From the NCBI RefSeq assembly GCF_002192455.1, contig NZ_CP021744.1, positions 7,712,501 to 7,776,500 of the forward strand: a DNA stretch of 64,000 bases, written 5' to 3'. This DNA is from Streptomyces albireticuli. Its GTDB lineage: Bacteria; Actinomycetota; Actinomycetes; Streptomycetales; Streptomycetaceae. Below, in pieces: positions 9,297-18,788 of this stretch (position 1 is its first letter; each line of letters starts with the position of its first letter). A program made the translations under genes and the position numbers. Below the pieces are notes generated by a model, which saw nothing but the letters and a program-made list of their open reading frames with translations, searched no databases and had not been told where the DNA came from.

Positions 9297-9503
9297 GTGC
9301 AGAAGATCCTGCGGTATGCCCGCGTATCAGTCGCCATGTGTATGGCCGTCGGCGCGGCCGCCCTCGCCGCCGCTCTGACCGGACCCGCCGGGTCCGGCAT
9401 CGACTGGCCCGGCCCCGGCCGGTCCACCGTGGCCATCGACTGGCCGGTGGCCGGATCCGGACAGCCCGGACAGGCCGTCACCCACCCGTCGGCCGCCGCC
9501 TGA
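9297..9503 (+). CDS. Small exported peptide precursor (68 residues)
   Basis: From GTG 9297 (AGGGGGAAG ends 2 bases upstream) the product has a basic N-terminus (QKILRYAR), a hydrophobic segment (VAMCMAVGAAALAAAL) and a short polar tail. The tail carries IDWP twice, at residues 35-38 and 47-50, flanked by Gly/Pro/Ser. Such a precursor would be exported and trimmed. It is divergent from an XRE-TPR regulator whose helical repeat domain is of a type that can bind peptides. A signalling role is inferred; other possibilities are a wall-associated peptide or a fortuitous small exported protein. Confidence 0.6.
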   Translation: MQKILRYARVSVAMCMAVGAAALAAALTGPAGSGIDWPGPGRSTVAIDWPVAGSGQPGQAVTHPSAAA

Positions 9504-9966
9504 GCGGCGGGCCGGACGTTCCGAGCCCCTCCCACTCCCCTCTCCTGACGACTCGGCCGGGGGCGGGGCGGGGCTCCGGTGGCAGGACGGCTCCGTGGGC
9601 CCCGCCGCACGCGGCCCCGCCCGCTCCCCGTCCCCGCCCGTGACGTTCCCGGAGCAGCCGCGACGGGCCCGCGCGCGGTGACAGGCGAGCCACCTCGACA
9701 GAGCCGGGTCCTGTGACGCGTACGGACACCACTGCACCCCGGAACACCCCACCGCACCGAAGCCGCCCGCCGGCGGCCCACGCGGCGCCCGGACAGGCCG
9801 CGCGGACCCGGTACGGACACGCACACGGGACGCCCTGACGGGCATCCCGTCCCCTTCGCCGATGAAGGCGCCGGCAGCGACCGCGTCGCGCCCCTCTCTT
9901 CCGACTTTGACTGACCTTCTTCGCCGGTCCGCGCCGGTCCGGCAATCGCGAGGAGCATCGAACCCC
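9504..9966. other. 463-base gap before the cluster regulator
   Basis: No convincing gene is seen on either strand. The first part is rich in CCCC/GGGG runs (9560-9640) that could fold after the peptide gene, but no clean hairpin stands out. The second part presumably holds the promoter of the LuxR-type gene. I see no recognisable -35/-10 pair apart from TTTGACTGAC near 9905. Confidence 0.4.
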
Positions 9967-10638
9967 GTGCCCATCAAAGTCCTGATCTGTGACCAGCTCC
10001 CCCTCATGCGCGACGGCTTGCGCACCCTGCTCGGCTCCCTGCCCGACATCGACGTGGTCGCGACGACCGACAGCGCCATGGAGACCGTGGTCCTCACCCG
10101 TACCCAGCGCCCGGACGTCGTACTGATCGGCTTCGCCGAGCTCGAACCCGCCCTGGACCTGATCCGCCGGCTCGGCGTCGAGGACCACCCCCGCGACAAC
10201 CCCCCGCACGCGGTCGTCTTCCACTCCGATTACACCGACGCCATGGTCGCCGACCTGCTGTGCGCCGGCGCCAAGGGGCTCGTCAACCGGGACGCCACCA
10301 GCGACGAAGTGATCGCCGCGACCCGGACGGCCGCCCGCGGCCGCACCGTGCTCGGCCCCGAGCTCGTCGACCGCCTCGTCGACTGGTTCCGCGAGCGCGG
10401 CGCCGCGCCGCGCGCCGACGAGCGGCCCGAGGTCGGCGGACTGACCCGGCGCGAGCGCGAGGTGCTCCAGCTCATAGGTCGCGGCATGTCCATCGACGAC
10501 GTGGCGGGGGAGCTGTACATCGGCATCAGCACCGTACGCACCCACCTGCACCGCATCCGCCACAAGCTCGACCTGAAGGACCGTGCCCAGCTCGTCGCCT
10601 TCGCCTACCAGACGGGCCTCATGCGTGAAGCGGCCTGA
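9967..10638 (+). CDS. LuxR/NarL-type response-regulator-like protein lacking the phospho-acceptor Asp
   Basis: The 223-residue protein has a receiver-like N-terminal domain (VPIKVLICDQLPLMRDGLRTLL) and a C-terminal LuxR-type helix-turn-helix (GLTRREREVLQLIGRGMSIDDVA ... STVRTHLHRIRHKL). Where typical receivers read D-V-V-L-M-D, this one reads DVVLIGF, so residue 55 is Gly and not the phosphorylatable Asp. It is probably an atypical regulator that responds to a ligand or works constitutively. GAGGAG lies about 12 bases before GTG 9967. It sits at the left edge of the biosynthetic cluster and is the best candidate for a pathway-specific activator. The next gene follows after 34 bases. Confidence 0.8.
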   Translation: MPIKVLICDQLPLMRDGLRTLLGSLPDIDVVATTDSAMETVVLTRTQRPDVVLIGFAELEPALDLIRRLGVEDHPRDNPPHAVVFHSDYTDAMVADLLCAGAKGLVNRDATSDEVIAATRTAARGRTVLGPELVDRLVDWFRERGAAPRADERPEVGGLTRREREVLQLIGRGMSIDDVAGELYIGISTVRTHLHRIRHKLDLKDRAQLVAFAYQTGLMREAA

Positions 10639-10672
10639 GCCCCGCCCCGCACCCGTCCAGGAGACCCCGACC

Positions 10673-11443
10673 GTGCCCGTGGAACCCCCCGTCGACACCA
10701 CCGTCACCTTCACCGTCCCGTCCCGCTTCAACGGACCGGCCGACTCCGCGAACGGCGGCTACGCCTGCGGGCTCTTCGCCGGCCTCGGCGCCGCCCACCA
10801 CGGCCGGGACGTCGCCGTCACCCTGCTCGCCCCGCCACCGCTGGACACGGACCTGGAGTTCCACCTCGGTGGGCGCCGCTCCCGGATCCAGCACGGCGAC
10901 CGGCTGATCGCCACCGTCACCGCCGACACCGGCGAGCCGCCCGTCATCGAGCCGGTGTCCGGCGCGGTGGCGGCCGAGGCGGAGCTGCGGTTCGCAGGGG
11001 AGCCGGGTCACCCCTTCCGCACCTGCTTCGTGTGCGGCGTCGACCGGGAGGAGGGGGACGGGCTGCTGCTCACCCCCGGCCCGGTGCCGGGCCTGCCCGG
11101 CACCGTGGCCTGCCGGTGGACGCCCGGCCGGTCCGTCACCGACGGTGACGGATACGCCGAACTCCCCGTCGTCTGGGGCGCCTTGGACTGCCCGGGCGGC
11201 TGGACGGGCGATCCGGCCAGGGAACCCATGGTGCTCAGCCGGATGACCGCGCGGATCACCGAGCGGCCGCGGCCGGGCCACCCGTACGTCGTCGTGGGCC
11301 GGCGGGTGCGGCGCGCCGGCCGCACCGCCGTCAACGCCACCGCCCTGTACACCGAGGACGGGCGGCTGCTCGCCCACGCCTCGGCCGTGTGGGCCGCCGT
11401 CAACGACACGACTACCTCCGGTGCGTTGCGCGTCCACAGCTGA
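10673..11443 (+). CDS. Hotdog-fold thioesterase-like protein
   Basis: The 256-residue product has two halves that resemble a double hotdog: an N-terminal part (SRFNGPADSANGGYACGLFAG) and a C-terminal part (GALDCPGGWTG ... VVVGRRVRRAGRTAVNATALYTEDGRLLAHASAVW) typical of PaaI/4HBT-like acyl thioesterases. A CFVCG motif (HPFRTCFVCGVDREEGDGL) joins them and is common in this actinobacterial subfamily. AGGAG sits 9 bases before GTG 10673. It could remove mis-primed acyl groups or act on a CoA or carrier-bound intermediate of the cluster; substrate unknown. Confidence 0.6.
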   Translation: MPVEPPVDTTVTFTVPSRFNGPADSANGGYACGLFAGLGAAHHGRDVAVTLLAPPPLDTDLEFHLGGRRSRIQHGDRLIATVTADTGEPPVIEPVSGAVAAEAELRFAGEPGHPFRTCFVCGVDREEGDGLLLTPGPVPGLPGTVACRWTPGRSVTDGDGYAELPVVWGALDCPGGWTGDPAREPMVLSRMTARITERPRPGHPYVVVGRRVRRAGRTAVNATALYTEDGRLLAHASAVWAAVNDTTTSGALRVHS

Positions 11444-11466
11444 GCCCTCCCGGAATCCATCACCGC

Positions 11467-11498
11467 GTGGACGCGGTACCGCCGCCCCGGCGCATAGC
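11467..11498 (+). promoter_or_regulatory. Candidate cluster promoter GTGGACGCG-N19-TAGC (upstream of mbtH)
   Basis: GTGGACGCG (11467-11475) and TAGC (11495-11498) are separated by exactly 19 bases and lie 56 bases upstream of mbtH. The same elements with the same spacing occur upstream of the first NRPS gene (21817-21848). The shared layout suggests one sigma factor or activator for both transcription units. Confidence 0.5.
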
Positions 11499-11553
11499 TT
11501 TCCTGCGAAACGTGCCGTGGAAGGCGGATACCCGCAGCAGAGAGGGAATCGCG

Positions 11554-11769
11554 ATGACAACAGCCGAGGAAGCTGATTCCACCATCTGCTCCGTCGTCGT
11601 CAACGACGAGGAGCAGTACTCCATTTGGCCCGCCGGGAATCCCGTTCCCGCCGGCTGGCGCCCCACCGGATTCCAGGGCGGGAAAGCCGAATGCCTCGCC
11701 CACGTGGCGGAGATCTGGCTGGACATGCGTCCGCTGAGCCTGCGCCGGGCGTCCGCCGACGCCGCCTGA
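11554..11769 (+). CDS. mbtH: MbtH-like protein
   Basis: A 71-residue MbtH-family protein with the family signature EEQYSIWPAGNPVPAGW and WLDMRPLSLRR near the C-terminus. These small proteins bind adenylation domains and are needed for their folding or activity. AGAGGGA precedes the ATG by about 8 bases. It is followed 50 bases later by the free-standing A-T protein and lies in a cluster with four adenylation domains, any of which could be its partner. Confidence 0.95.
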   Translation: MTTAEEADSTICSVVVNDEEQYSIWPAGNPVPAGWRPTGFQGGKAECLAHVAEIWLDMRPLSLRRASADAA

Positions 11770-11819
11770 CCGGGCACTCGGCCCCCGGTATCCGAATTCC
11801 CGCGGAGAAGGATTCCCCG

Positions 11820-13621
<1,802 letters not shown>

Positions 13622-13625
<4 letters not shown>

Positions 13626-14911
13626 GGATCAGCGTTCCCGTCGAGGGCCAGGACATCGACCTGGACACCGTCGACCTCTTCGACCCCCGGCTGTACGCCA
13701 CCGGCGACCCGCACCCCGTCTGGCACGCCCTGCGGCAGCGGGCCCCCGTCCACCGGCAGACCCTGCCCGACGGGCGGTCGTTCTGGTCGGTGACCAAATA
13801 CCACGACGTCAACGACGTACTGCGGGACCACACCCGCTTCACCTCCACCAAGGGCACCCTGCTGAGCATCCTCGGCGCCCAGGACCCGGCCGGCGGCAAG
13901 ATGATGGCCGCCAGCGACCCGCCCACGCACACCGCGATGCGCGAGCCGCTGATGAAGGTCATGTCCCACCGGGCCCTGAAGGACCGGCAGCCGCAGATCC
14001 GCCGGATCGTGCACCGCCGCATGCTCTCCCACCTGCTGGACGGCGGCGTCTGGGACATCGCGACCACGGCCGCCGACTTCCCCATGGCGTTCACCGGCTC
14101 CCTCATGGGCCTGCCCGAACGGGACTGGCCGCGGCTGACCAAGCTCACCACCATGGCCGTCGCCCCCACCGACTCCGAGTTCCAGGAGGGCAGCGGCCAC
14201 GGCACCCTGGTCGCCGCCCACCACGAGCTCTTCGACTACTTCTCCCGGTTCGTCCGCCGGCACCCCGGCGGGGACGACGACCTCGTCGGCTTCCTGACCG
14301 GCATGGAGGCCGGCGGCCGCCGGCTGCGCCACGACGAGATCGTCTACAACTGCTACAGCCTGCTCCTGGGCGCCAACGTCACCACCCCGCACGCCATCGC
14401 CTCGACCGTCCTCGCCCTCATCGAGCACCCGGAGGAGTACCGGCGGCTGCTCGCCGACCCCTCCCTGGTGCCCGGCGCCGTCGACGAGGGCCTGCGCTGG
14501 TCCTCACCCGCCAACCACTTCATGCGCTACGCCGTCCACGACCTCGAACTGCGCGGCGTGTCCATCAAACGGGGCGACGCGCTCGTCACCTGGCTCGGCT
14601 CGGCCAACCGCGACGAGGACGTCTTCCCCGACCCGTACCGCTTCGACATCACCCGCCGCCCCAACCGGCACGTCGCCTTCGGCTTCGGCCCGCACTACTG
14701 CATCGGCGCGCCCCTGGCGAAGATCGCCCTGAACCTCCTCTTCGAGGAGATCGTGCGCGTGGTGGAGCGCTTCGAGGTCGCGGGCCCCGTCGAGCACCTG
14801 GAGTCGAACTTCGTGGCCGGCATCAAGCACCTGCCGCTGACCGCCCGGCTGCGCGACGGAGCGGAAGACCTGCTGAGGGACGCCGTACAGGACGGACTGG
14901 TCGAAGCATGA
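13622..14911 (+). CDS. Cytochrome P450
   Basis: A 429-residue bacterial P450 with the heme-binding loop FGFGPHYCIGAPLAK (Cys360), the ExxR motif EGLRWSSP and an I-helix region LLLGANVTT in which the usual acid-threonine/AG-TT pattern is altered to GANVTT. GTG 13622 overlaps the stop of the A-T gene by four bases (GTGA), so translation is coupled. The likely substrate is the aminoacyl group on the upstream T domain. A P450 acting on the released product cannot be excluded. Electron donors are not encoded nearby. Confidence 0.9.
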
Positions 14912-16254
14912 GCACCGGCACGAAGAACCCCACCGGCTTCCCCACCGACCCCGTCGGCATCGCCCAGCGGCTCATCCGCTTCGCGACCGTCAACCCGCCC
15001 GGGGCGGAAGCCGCCTGCGTGCACTGGGTACGCGACCTCCTCGACGCCGCCGGGCTCGACACCCGGCTGCTGGCCAAGGACCCCGGCCGGCCCAACCTGA
15101 TCGCCCGGCTGCCCGGCCGGGGCCTCGTGCCGCCGCTGCTGCTCCACGCCCACGTGGACGTCGTCCCGGTGGCCGGGCAGGAATGGACCAGGGACCCCTT
15201 CGGCGGCGAGGTCGTCGACGGGGAACTGTGGGGGCGCGGCGCGGTCGACATGAAGGGCCACCTGGCCATGATGCTGGCCGCCCTGCTGCGGCTCGCCGCC
15301 GCCGGGACCCCGCCGGCCGGGGACGTCGTCCTCGCGGTCGTCGCCGACGAGGAGGCGGGCAGCGCCACCGGCGCCCGCTTCCTCGTCGAGGAACACCCCG
15401 AGCTCTTCGCGGGCGTCCGCCACGCCATCGGCGAGGACGGCGGCGCCGAACTCGGCCTCGGCCGCCAGGTGCGGCTGCACCCCGTCGTGGTCGCCGAGAA
15501 GCGCGCCGTATGGGTCCGCGCGACCCTGCACGGCACGCCCGGCCACGCCTCCCGCGCGGCCGGCCCCACCGGCGCCGCGCACAAGCTCCAGCGGCTGCTC
15601 ACCGCCATCGACGGCGGTGGCCTGGGCACCCTCATGACCCCGGCCGTCGACCGCATGCTCCAGGAGCTGGCGGCGGCCCTGCCGCAGCCCTTCGGCTCGC
15701 GCGTCGCCGCCTTCCGGGCCGACCCCGACGACCCCGCCGCCCTCGCCGGCATGGACGAGACCGACGCCCGCTACCTGCGCTCCCTCGTCCAGCACACCGT
15801 CAACGCCACCGTCGTCCACGGCGGCACGGCCACCAACGTCCTGCCCGCCCGGATCGACGTCGAGCTCGACGGCCGGCTGCTGCCCGGCGACTTCGGCCGC
15901 GAGGACTTCCTCCGGCAACTGCGCGAACGCGTCGGCTGCGACATGGACCTGGAGGTCCTCGTCGAAGGCGACAAGATGCCCGCGCCACGGCTCGACGGGT
16001 TCTACGAACGGCTCGCCGGCATCCTCAAGGCGAAGGACCCCGAAGGCATCCCCTTCCCCATGGTGACGACCGCTTCCACCGACGCCCGCCTCTTCCCCCG
16101 GCTCGGCATCCAGTGCTACGGGTGGCTCCCGCTGCTGCACGACCTCGACCGCTCCTACCGCGGCCGGCTGCACTGCCCCGACGAGCGGATCGCCGTCGGC
16201 GCCCTGGAGTTCGGGGCGGACTGCTTCCACGAATTGCTGATCGGCCATGACTGA
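14908..16254 (+). CDS. M20-family metallohydrolase (ArgE/DapE type)
   Basis: The 448-residue protein carries the M20 metal ligands LHAHVDVVP, GRGAVDMKGHLA and VVADEEAGS with the catalytic Glu pair, and a dimerisation-domain motif HGTPGHASR. Family members remove N-acyl groups or cleave peptides. The cluster has a second, different M20 protein (36337-37491) that fits the carrier-protein release step, so this one probably removes another protecting acyl group or hydrolyses a late precursor. It overlaps the P450 gene by four bases and the GNAT gene by eight. Confidence 0.85.
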   Translation: MSTGTKNPTGFPTDPVGIAQRLIRFATVNPPGAEAACVHWVRDLLDAAGLDTRLLAKDPGRPNLIARLPGRGLVPPLLLHAHVDVVPVAGQEWTRDPFGGEVVDGELWGRGAVDMKGHLAMMLAALLRLAAAGTPPAGDVVLAVVADEEAGSATGARFLVEEHPELFAGVRHAIGEDGGAELGLGRQVRLHPVVVAEKRAVWVRATLHGTPGHASRAAGPTGAAHKLQRLLTAIDGGGLGTLMTPAVDRMLQELAAALPQPFGSRVAAFRADPDDPAALAGMDETDARYLRSLVQHTVNATVVHGGTATNVLPARIDVELDGRLLPGDFGREDFLRQLRERVGCDMDLEVLVEGDKMPAPRLDGFYERLAGILKAKDPEGIPFPMVTTASTDARLFPRLGIQCYGWLPLLHDLDRSYRGRLHCPDERIAVGALEFGADCFHELLIGHD

Positions 16255-17158
16255 ACGGACCCCGTGGCCGGACACGGCGACCGGCCCGGGCGTGGTCGCC
16301 CTGACCACCGGGCAGGCCCTCGCCGCCGGCCGCCCGGACCGCATCGCCGCCCTCACCAGAGCCGCCTACCGCGGCTCCGACCCGCTGCCCGGCCTGCCCG
16401 TCCCCGACGGCGCCGCCGAGACCGCGGACCGGGTCCGCGCCGACGTGGCCCGCGGCGCGACCGTCTGGCTCGCGCACGACCACGCGGGCGAGCCCGCCGG
16501 GACCCTGCGCGTCCACGCCCGGCCCGACGGCGCCTGGGAGATCGGCCGGGTCTCGGTCGGCCCCGCCGCCCGCGGCGGGGGAGTGGCCCGGGCCCTGCTG
16601 CGCGCCGTGGAGAGCGCCGCCGCCGCACACGGCGTGCCCGTGCTCCGCCTGGACGCGGTCGTCGAACGCTGCCTGCCCCCGCTCTACGCGCGCCTGGGCT
16701 TCACACCCGTGCACCACTGGCCGAGCGACGACAAACCGCTCACCGAGGTCACCATGGAACGCCGCCCCGGCACACCCGTGGACCCCCGCACACCACCCTG
16801 GGCGGCGCCGGACCCGGACGCCCTGTGCGTCCGGTGGCTGACGACCCCCGCCGCGCTCGTCGCCGTCGTCGGCGACGACACGGCCGCCGTCCCCGGGGCC
16901 CGCCTCGCCGGCCTCGACGTCTGGCACGGCGCGACCTCCCCGCAGCGGGCCGGCCTCACGGAGCGGCTCGCCGCGCTCGGCCGCCGCGTCGGCGACACGG
17001 TGATCGCCTTCCCGTCCGCACGCGCCGCCACGCGCGCCCACCTCATGCCCCGCACCGTGGAGCCACGCCTGCACGCCTGGTGCCGCTTCCGGCCCGGCGC
17101 CGAGCCGCCTCTGCGGGCCCTTTCCGCCGTCCCTACTGCCGCAGTCAGGTGCACTTGA
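16247..17158 (+). CDS. GNAT-family N-acetyltransferase with C-terminal extension
   Basis: The 303-residue protein has a GNAT core in the first 170 residues: IGRVSVGPAARGGGVARALL is the acetyl-CoA pyrophosphate loop, and PPLYARLGFTPVHHW the usual final strand region. The remaining 130 residues form an extra domain (LCVRWLTTPAALVAVVGDDTA) that I do not recognise. It is adjacent to an M20 deacylase, so an acetylate-then-deacetylate protection scheme or self-resistance by N-acetylation of the product are both plausible; neither is shown by the sequence. Confidence 0.75.
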   Translation: MTERTPWPDTATGPGVVALTTGQALAAGRPDRIAALTRAAYRGSDPLPGLPVPDGAAETADRVRADVARGATVWLAHDHAGEPAGTLRVHARPDGAWEIGRVSVGPAARGGGVARALLRAVESAAAAHGVPVLRLDAVVERCLPPLYARLGFTPVHHWPSDDKPLTEVTMERRPGTPVDPRTPPWAAPDPDALCVRWLTTPAALVAVVGDDTAAVPGARLAGLDVWHGATSPQRAGLTERLAALGRRVGDTVIAFPSARAATRAHLMPRTVEPRLHAWCRFRPGAEPPLRALSAVPTAAVRCT

Positions 17159-17766
17159 TGGATCGACTCCCCGACCGGGCCGGCCGCCGACAGCCGCGGG
17201 CCGTCCCGGTGAACCTCGCGGAACACGCCGACAACACCGGCATCACCCGCGCCGACGCCCTCTCCACGGGCGCCTTCAACATCTGGGGCAACACCTTCCC
17301 CGCCGACGAACTGCCCGCCGGCGGCCCCGTCGTCGTCGACGGCGTGCCCTTCCTGTTCCCGGAGGCCGCCCCCGGGCGGCCCGACAACGTCCGCTGCGCC
17401 GGCCAGCTGATCGAGGTGCCCACCGGGCGCTACGACTGGATCCAGCTGCTCGCCGCCGCCGAGCGCCGCACCGAGGACCAGGTGCTGCTGCACTACGCCG
17501 ACGGCTCGGTCGACCCCGAGTGGCTGCGCGTGCCCGACTTCTGGCCGGAGACCGGCTCCCGCGTCGGCGGCAGCCCCGCCTTCACCTGCACGCGCATGCA
17601 CTACCCGCGCCACGTCGAGCGCAAGATGGGCCCCGTCATCTGGCGCCACCGGGTGCCCGTGCCCCGCGAGAGCGACCTGAGCGCCCTGCGGCTGCCCGAC
17701 AACCCGGCCGTCCACCTGTTCGCGATGACCCTGCTCCCCGGCGCCCCGCTGGAGGTGGCCGCGTGA
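17158..17766 (+). CDS. Unrecognised beta-rich protein (202 residues)
   Basis: I cannot assign a family with confidence. The pattern ADNTGITRADALSTGAFNIWG, then GGPVVVDGVPFLFPEAAPG and RPDNVRCAGQLIEVP, then EDQVLLHYADGSVD resembles the beta-sandwich accessory domains often fused to streptomycete glycosidases, but here it stands alone and has no signal peptide. The ATG overlaps the preceding TGA by one base and its own stop overlaps the BtrH-like gene by four bases, so it is translated within the biosynthetic operon and is likely to act in the pathway. It could hold a carbohydrate-like polyol or serve as a partner of the next enzyme. Confidence 0.7.
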   Translation: MDRLPDRAGRRQPRAVPVNLAEHADNTGITRADALSTGAFNIWGNTFPADELPAGGPVVVDGVPFLFPEAAPGRPDNVRCAGQLIEVPTGRYDWIQLLAAAERRTEDQVLLHYADGSVDPEWLRVPDFWPETGSRVGGSPAFTCTRMHYPRHVERKMGPVIWRHRVPVPRESDLSALRLPDNPAVHLFAMTLLPGAPLEVAA

Positions 17767-18788
17767 AGGCCCTGCTGGAGAACGTCCGCCCCTGGCGCCA
17801 CGACCTCGGCGGCTGCCTGCACGGCTGCCTGGCCACGCTCCTGGAGCACCGCGGCATCCCCGCGCTGCCCGTCCTCGGCGCGGCCTGGACCTTCCGCCAC
17901 TTCCCCGGCGGCGTCCGCCGCGAGGAGTACTACTACCCCTGCGCGAACGGCGAATCGCTGCTGGCCGCGCTCGCCCCCCACCACCCCGTACGCTCCACCT
18001 GGCACGAGCCCGCCGACGCGACGACCGGCTGGGAACAGGTCAGGGACGCGGTGACCGCCGGCACGCCCGTCGCCGTCGCCGTCGACAACTACCACCTGCC
18101 GTTCCGCCCCGCCTACCGGGACGTGCACTCCAACCACCTGGTCGTCGTGCACGGCTTCGACGAGGAACGCGGCACCGTCCGCGTCCTGGACGCCGTGCCG
18201 CCGGCCTTCCACGGCGACATCACCCTCGACGAGCTCACCGCCGCGCGCGACTCCGGCAACGAACTGGTCCACGAGCGCGACATGTTCTTCACCGGCGTCC
18301 ACATCGACAACCGCTGGCTCTCCCTCGTCCTGGACGCCGCCCCCGAGGACTTCCCCGCGCTCGACCGCACCGAGGTCGCCCGGGTCCTCGGCCTCAACCT
18401 CGCGCACTTCGCCGCCCCGGCCGACGGCGACACCTGCACCGGCCTCGCCGGCCAGCAGGCGTTCCTGGAGGACAACGTCAAGCGGCTCACCGCCGGCGAG
18501 GACATCCGCGACGAGCTGTTCGTCGCCGCGGGTGCCGCCCTCGCCTGCACCGCGGTCCACGCCGACTGGCTGGCCCACGCCGGGCGCACCCTCGACCTCC
18601 CCGGCCTCGTGGAACAGGCCCGGTCGGTCGAGCGCGTCGCCCACCACTGGTCGGCCATCCGCATCATGGCGGCGCTCACCCGGGACGGCGGACTCACCCC
18701 CCGGCGCCTGGCCGGCCGCGTCCACGCACTCCTGAAGGACCACGAGAGCGTCCTCACCGCACTCGAAGACGAGAGGGCAGAACTGTGA
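17763..18788 (+). CDS. BtrH-like acyltransferase (C39-peptidase-like fold)
   Basis: The 341-residue protein matches the butirosin BtrH N-terminal domain type: GGCLHGCLATLLEHRG near the start (candidate nucleophile Cys18 or Cys22), SNHLVVVHGFD (candidate His) and VRVLDAVPP (candidate Asp) in papain-like order. A helical C-terminal domain follows. BtrH moves an aminoacyl group from the ACP BtrI to an amino group of an aminoglycoside. Here the gene is three genes before a free-standing ATP-grasp enzyme and two before a free-standing ACP, so an ACP-dependent acyl transfer is a reasonable inference. GTG 17763 overlaps the preceding stop. Confidence 0.7.
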   Translation: MKALLENVRPWRHDLGGCLHGCLATLLEHRGIPALPVLGAAWTFRHFPGGVRREEYYYPCANGESLLAALAPHHPVRSTWHEPADATTGWEQVRDAVTAGTPVAVAVDNYHLPFRPAYRDVHSNHLVVVHGFDEERGTVRVLDAVPPAFHGDITLDELTAARDSGNELVHERDMFFTGVHIDNRWLSLVLDAAPEDFPALDRTEVARVLGLNLAHFAAPADGDTCTGLAGQQAFLEDNVKRLTAGEDIRDELFVAAGAALACTAVHADWLAHAGRTLDLPGLVEQARSVERVAHHWSAIRIMAALTRDGGLTPRRLAGRVHALLKDHESVLTALEDERAEL

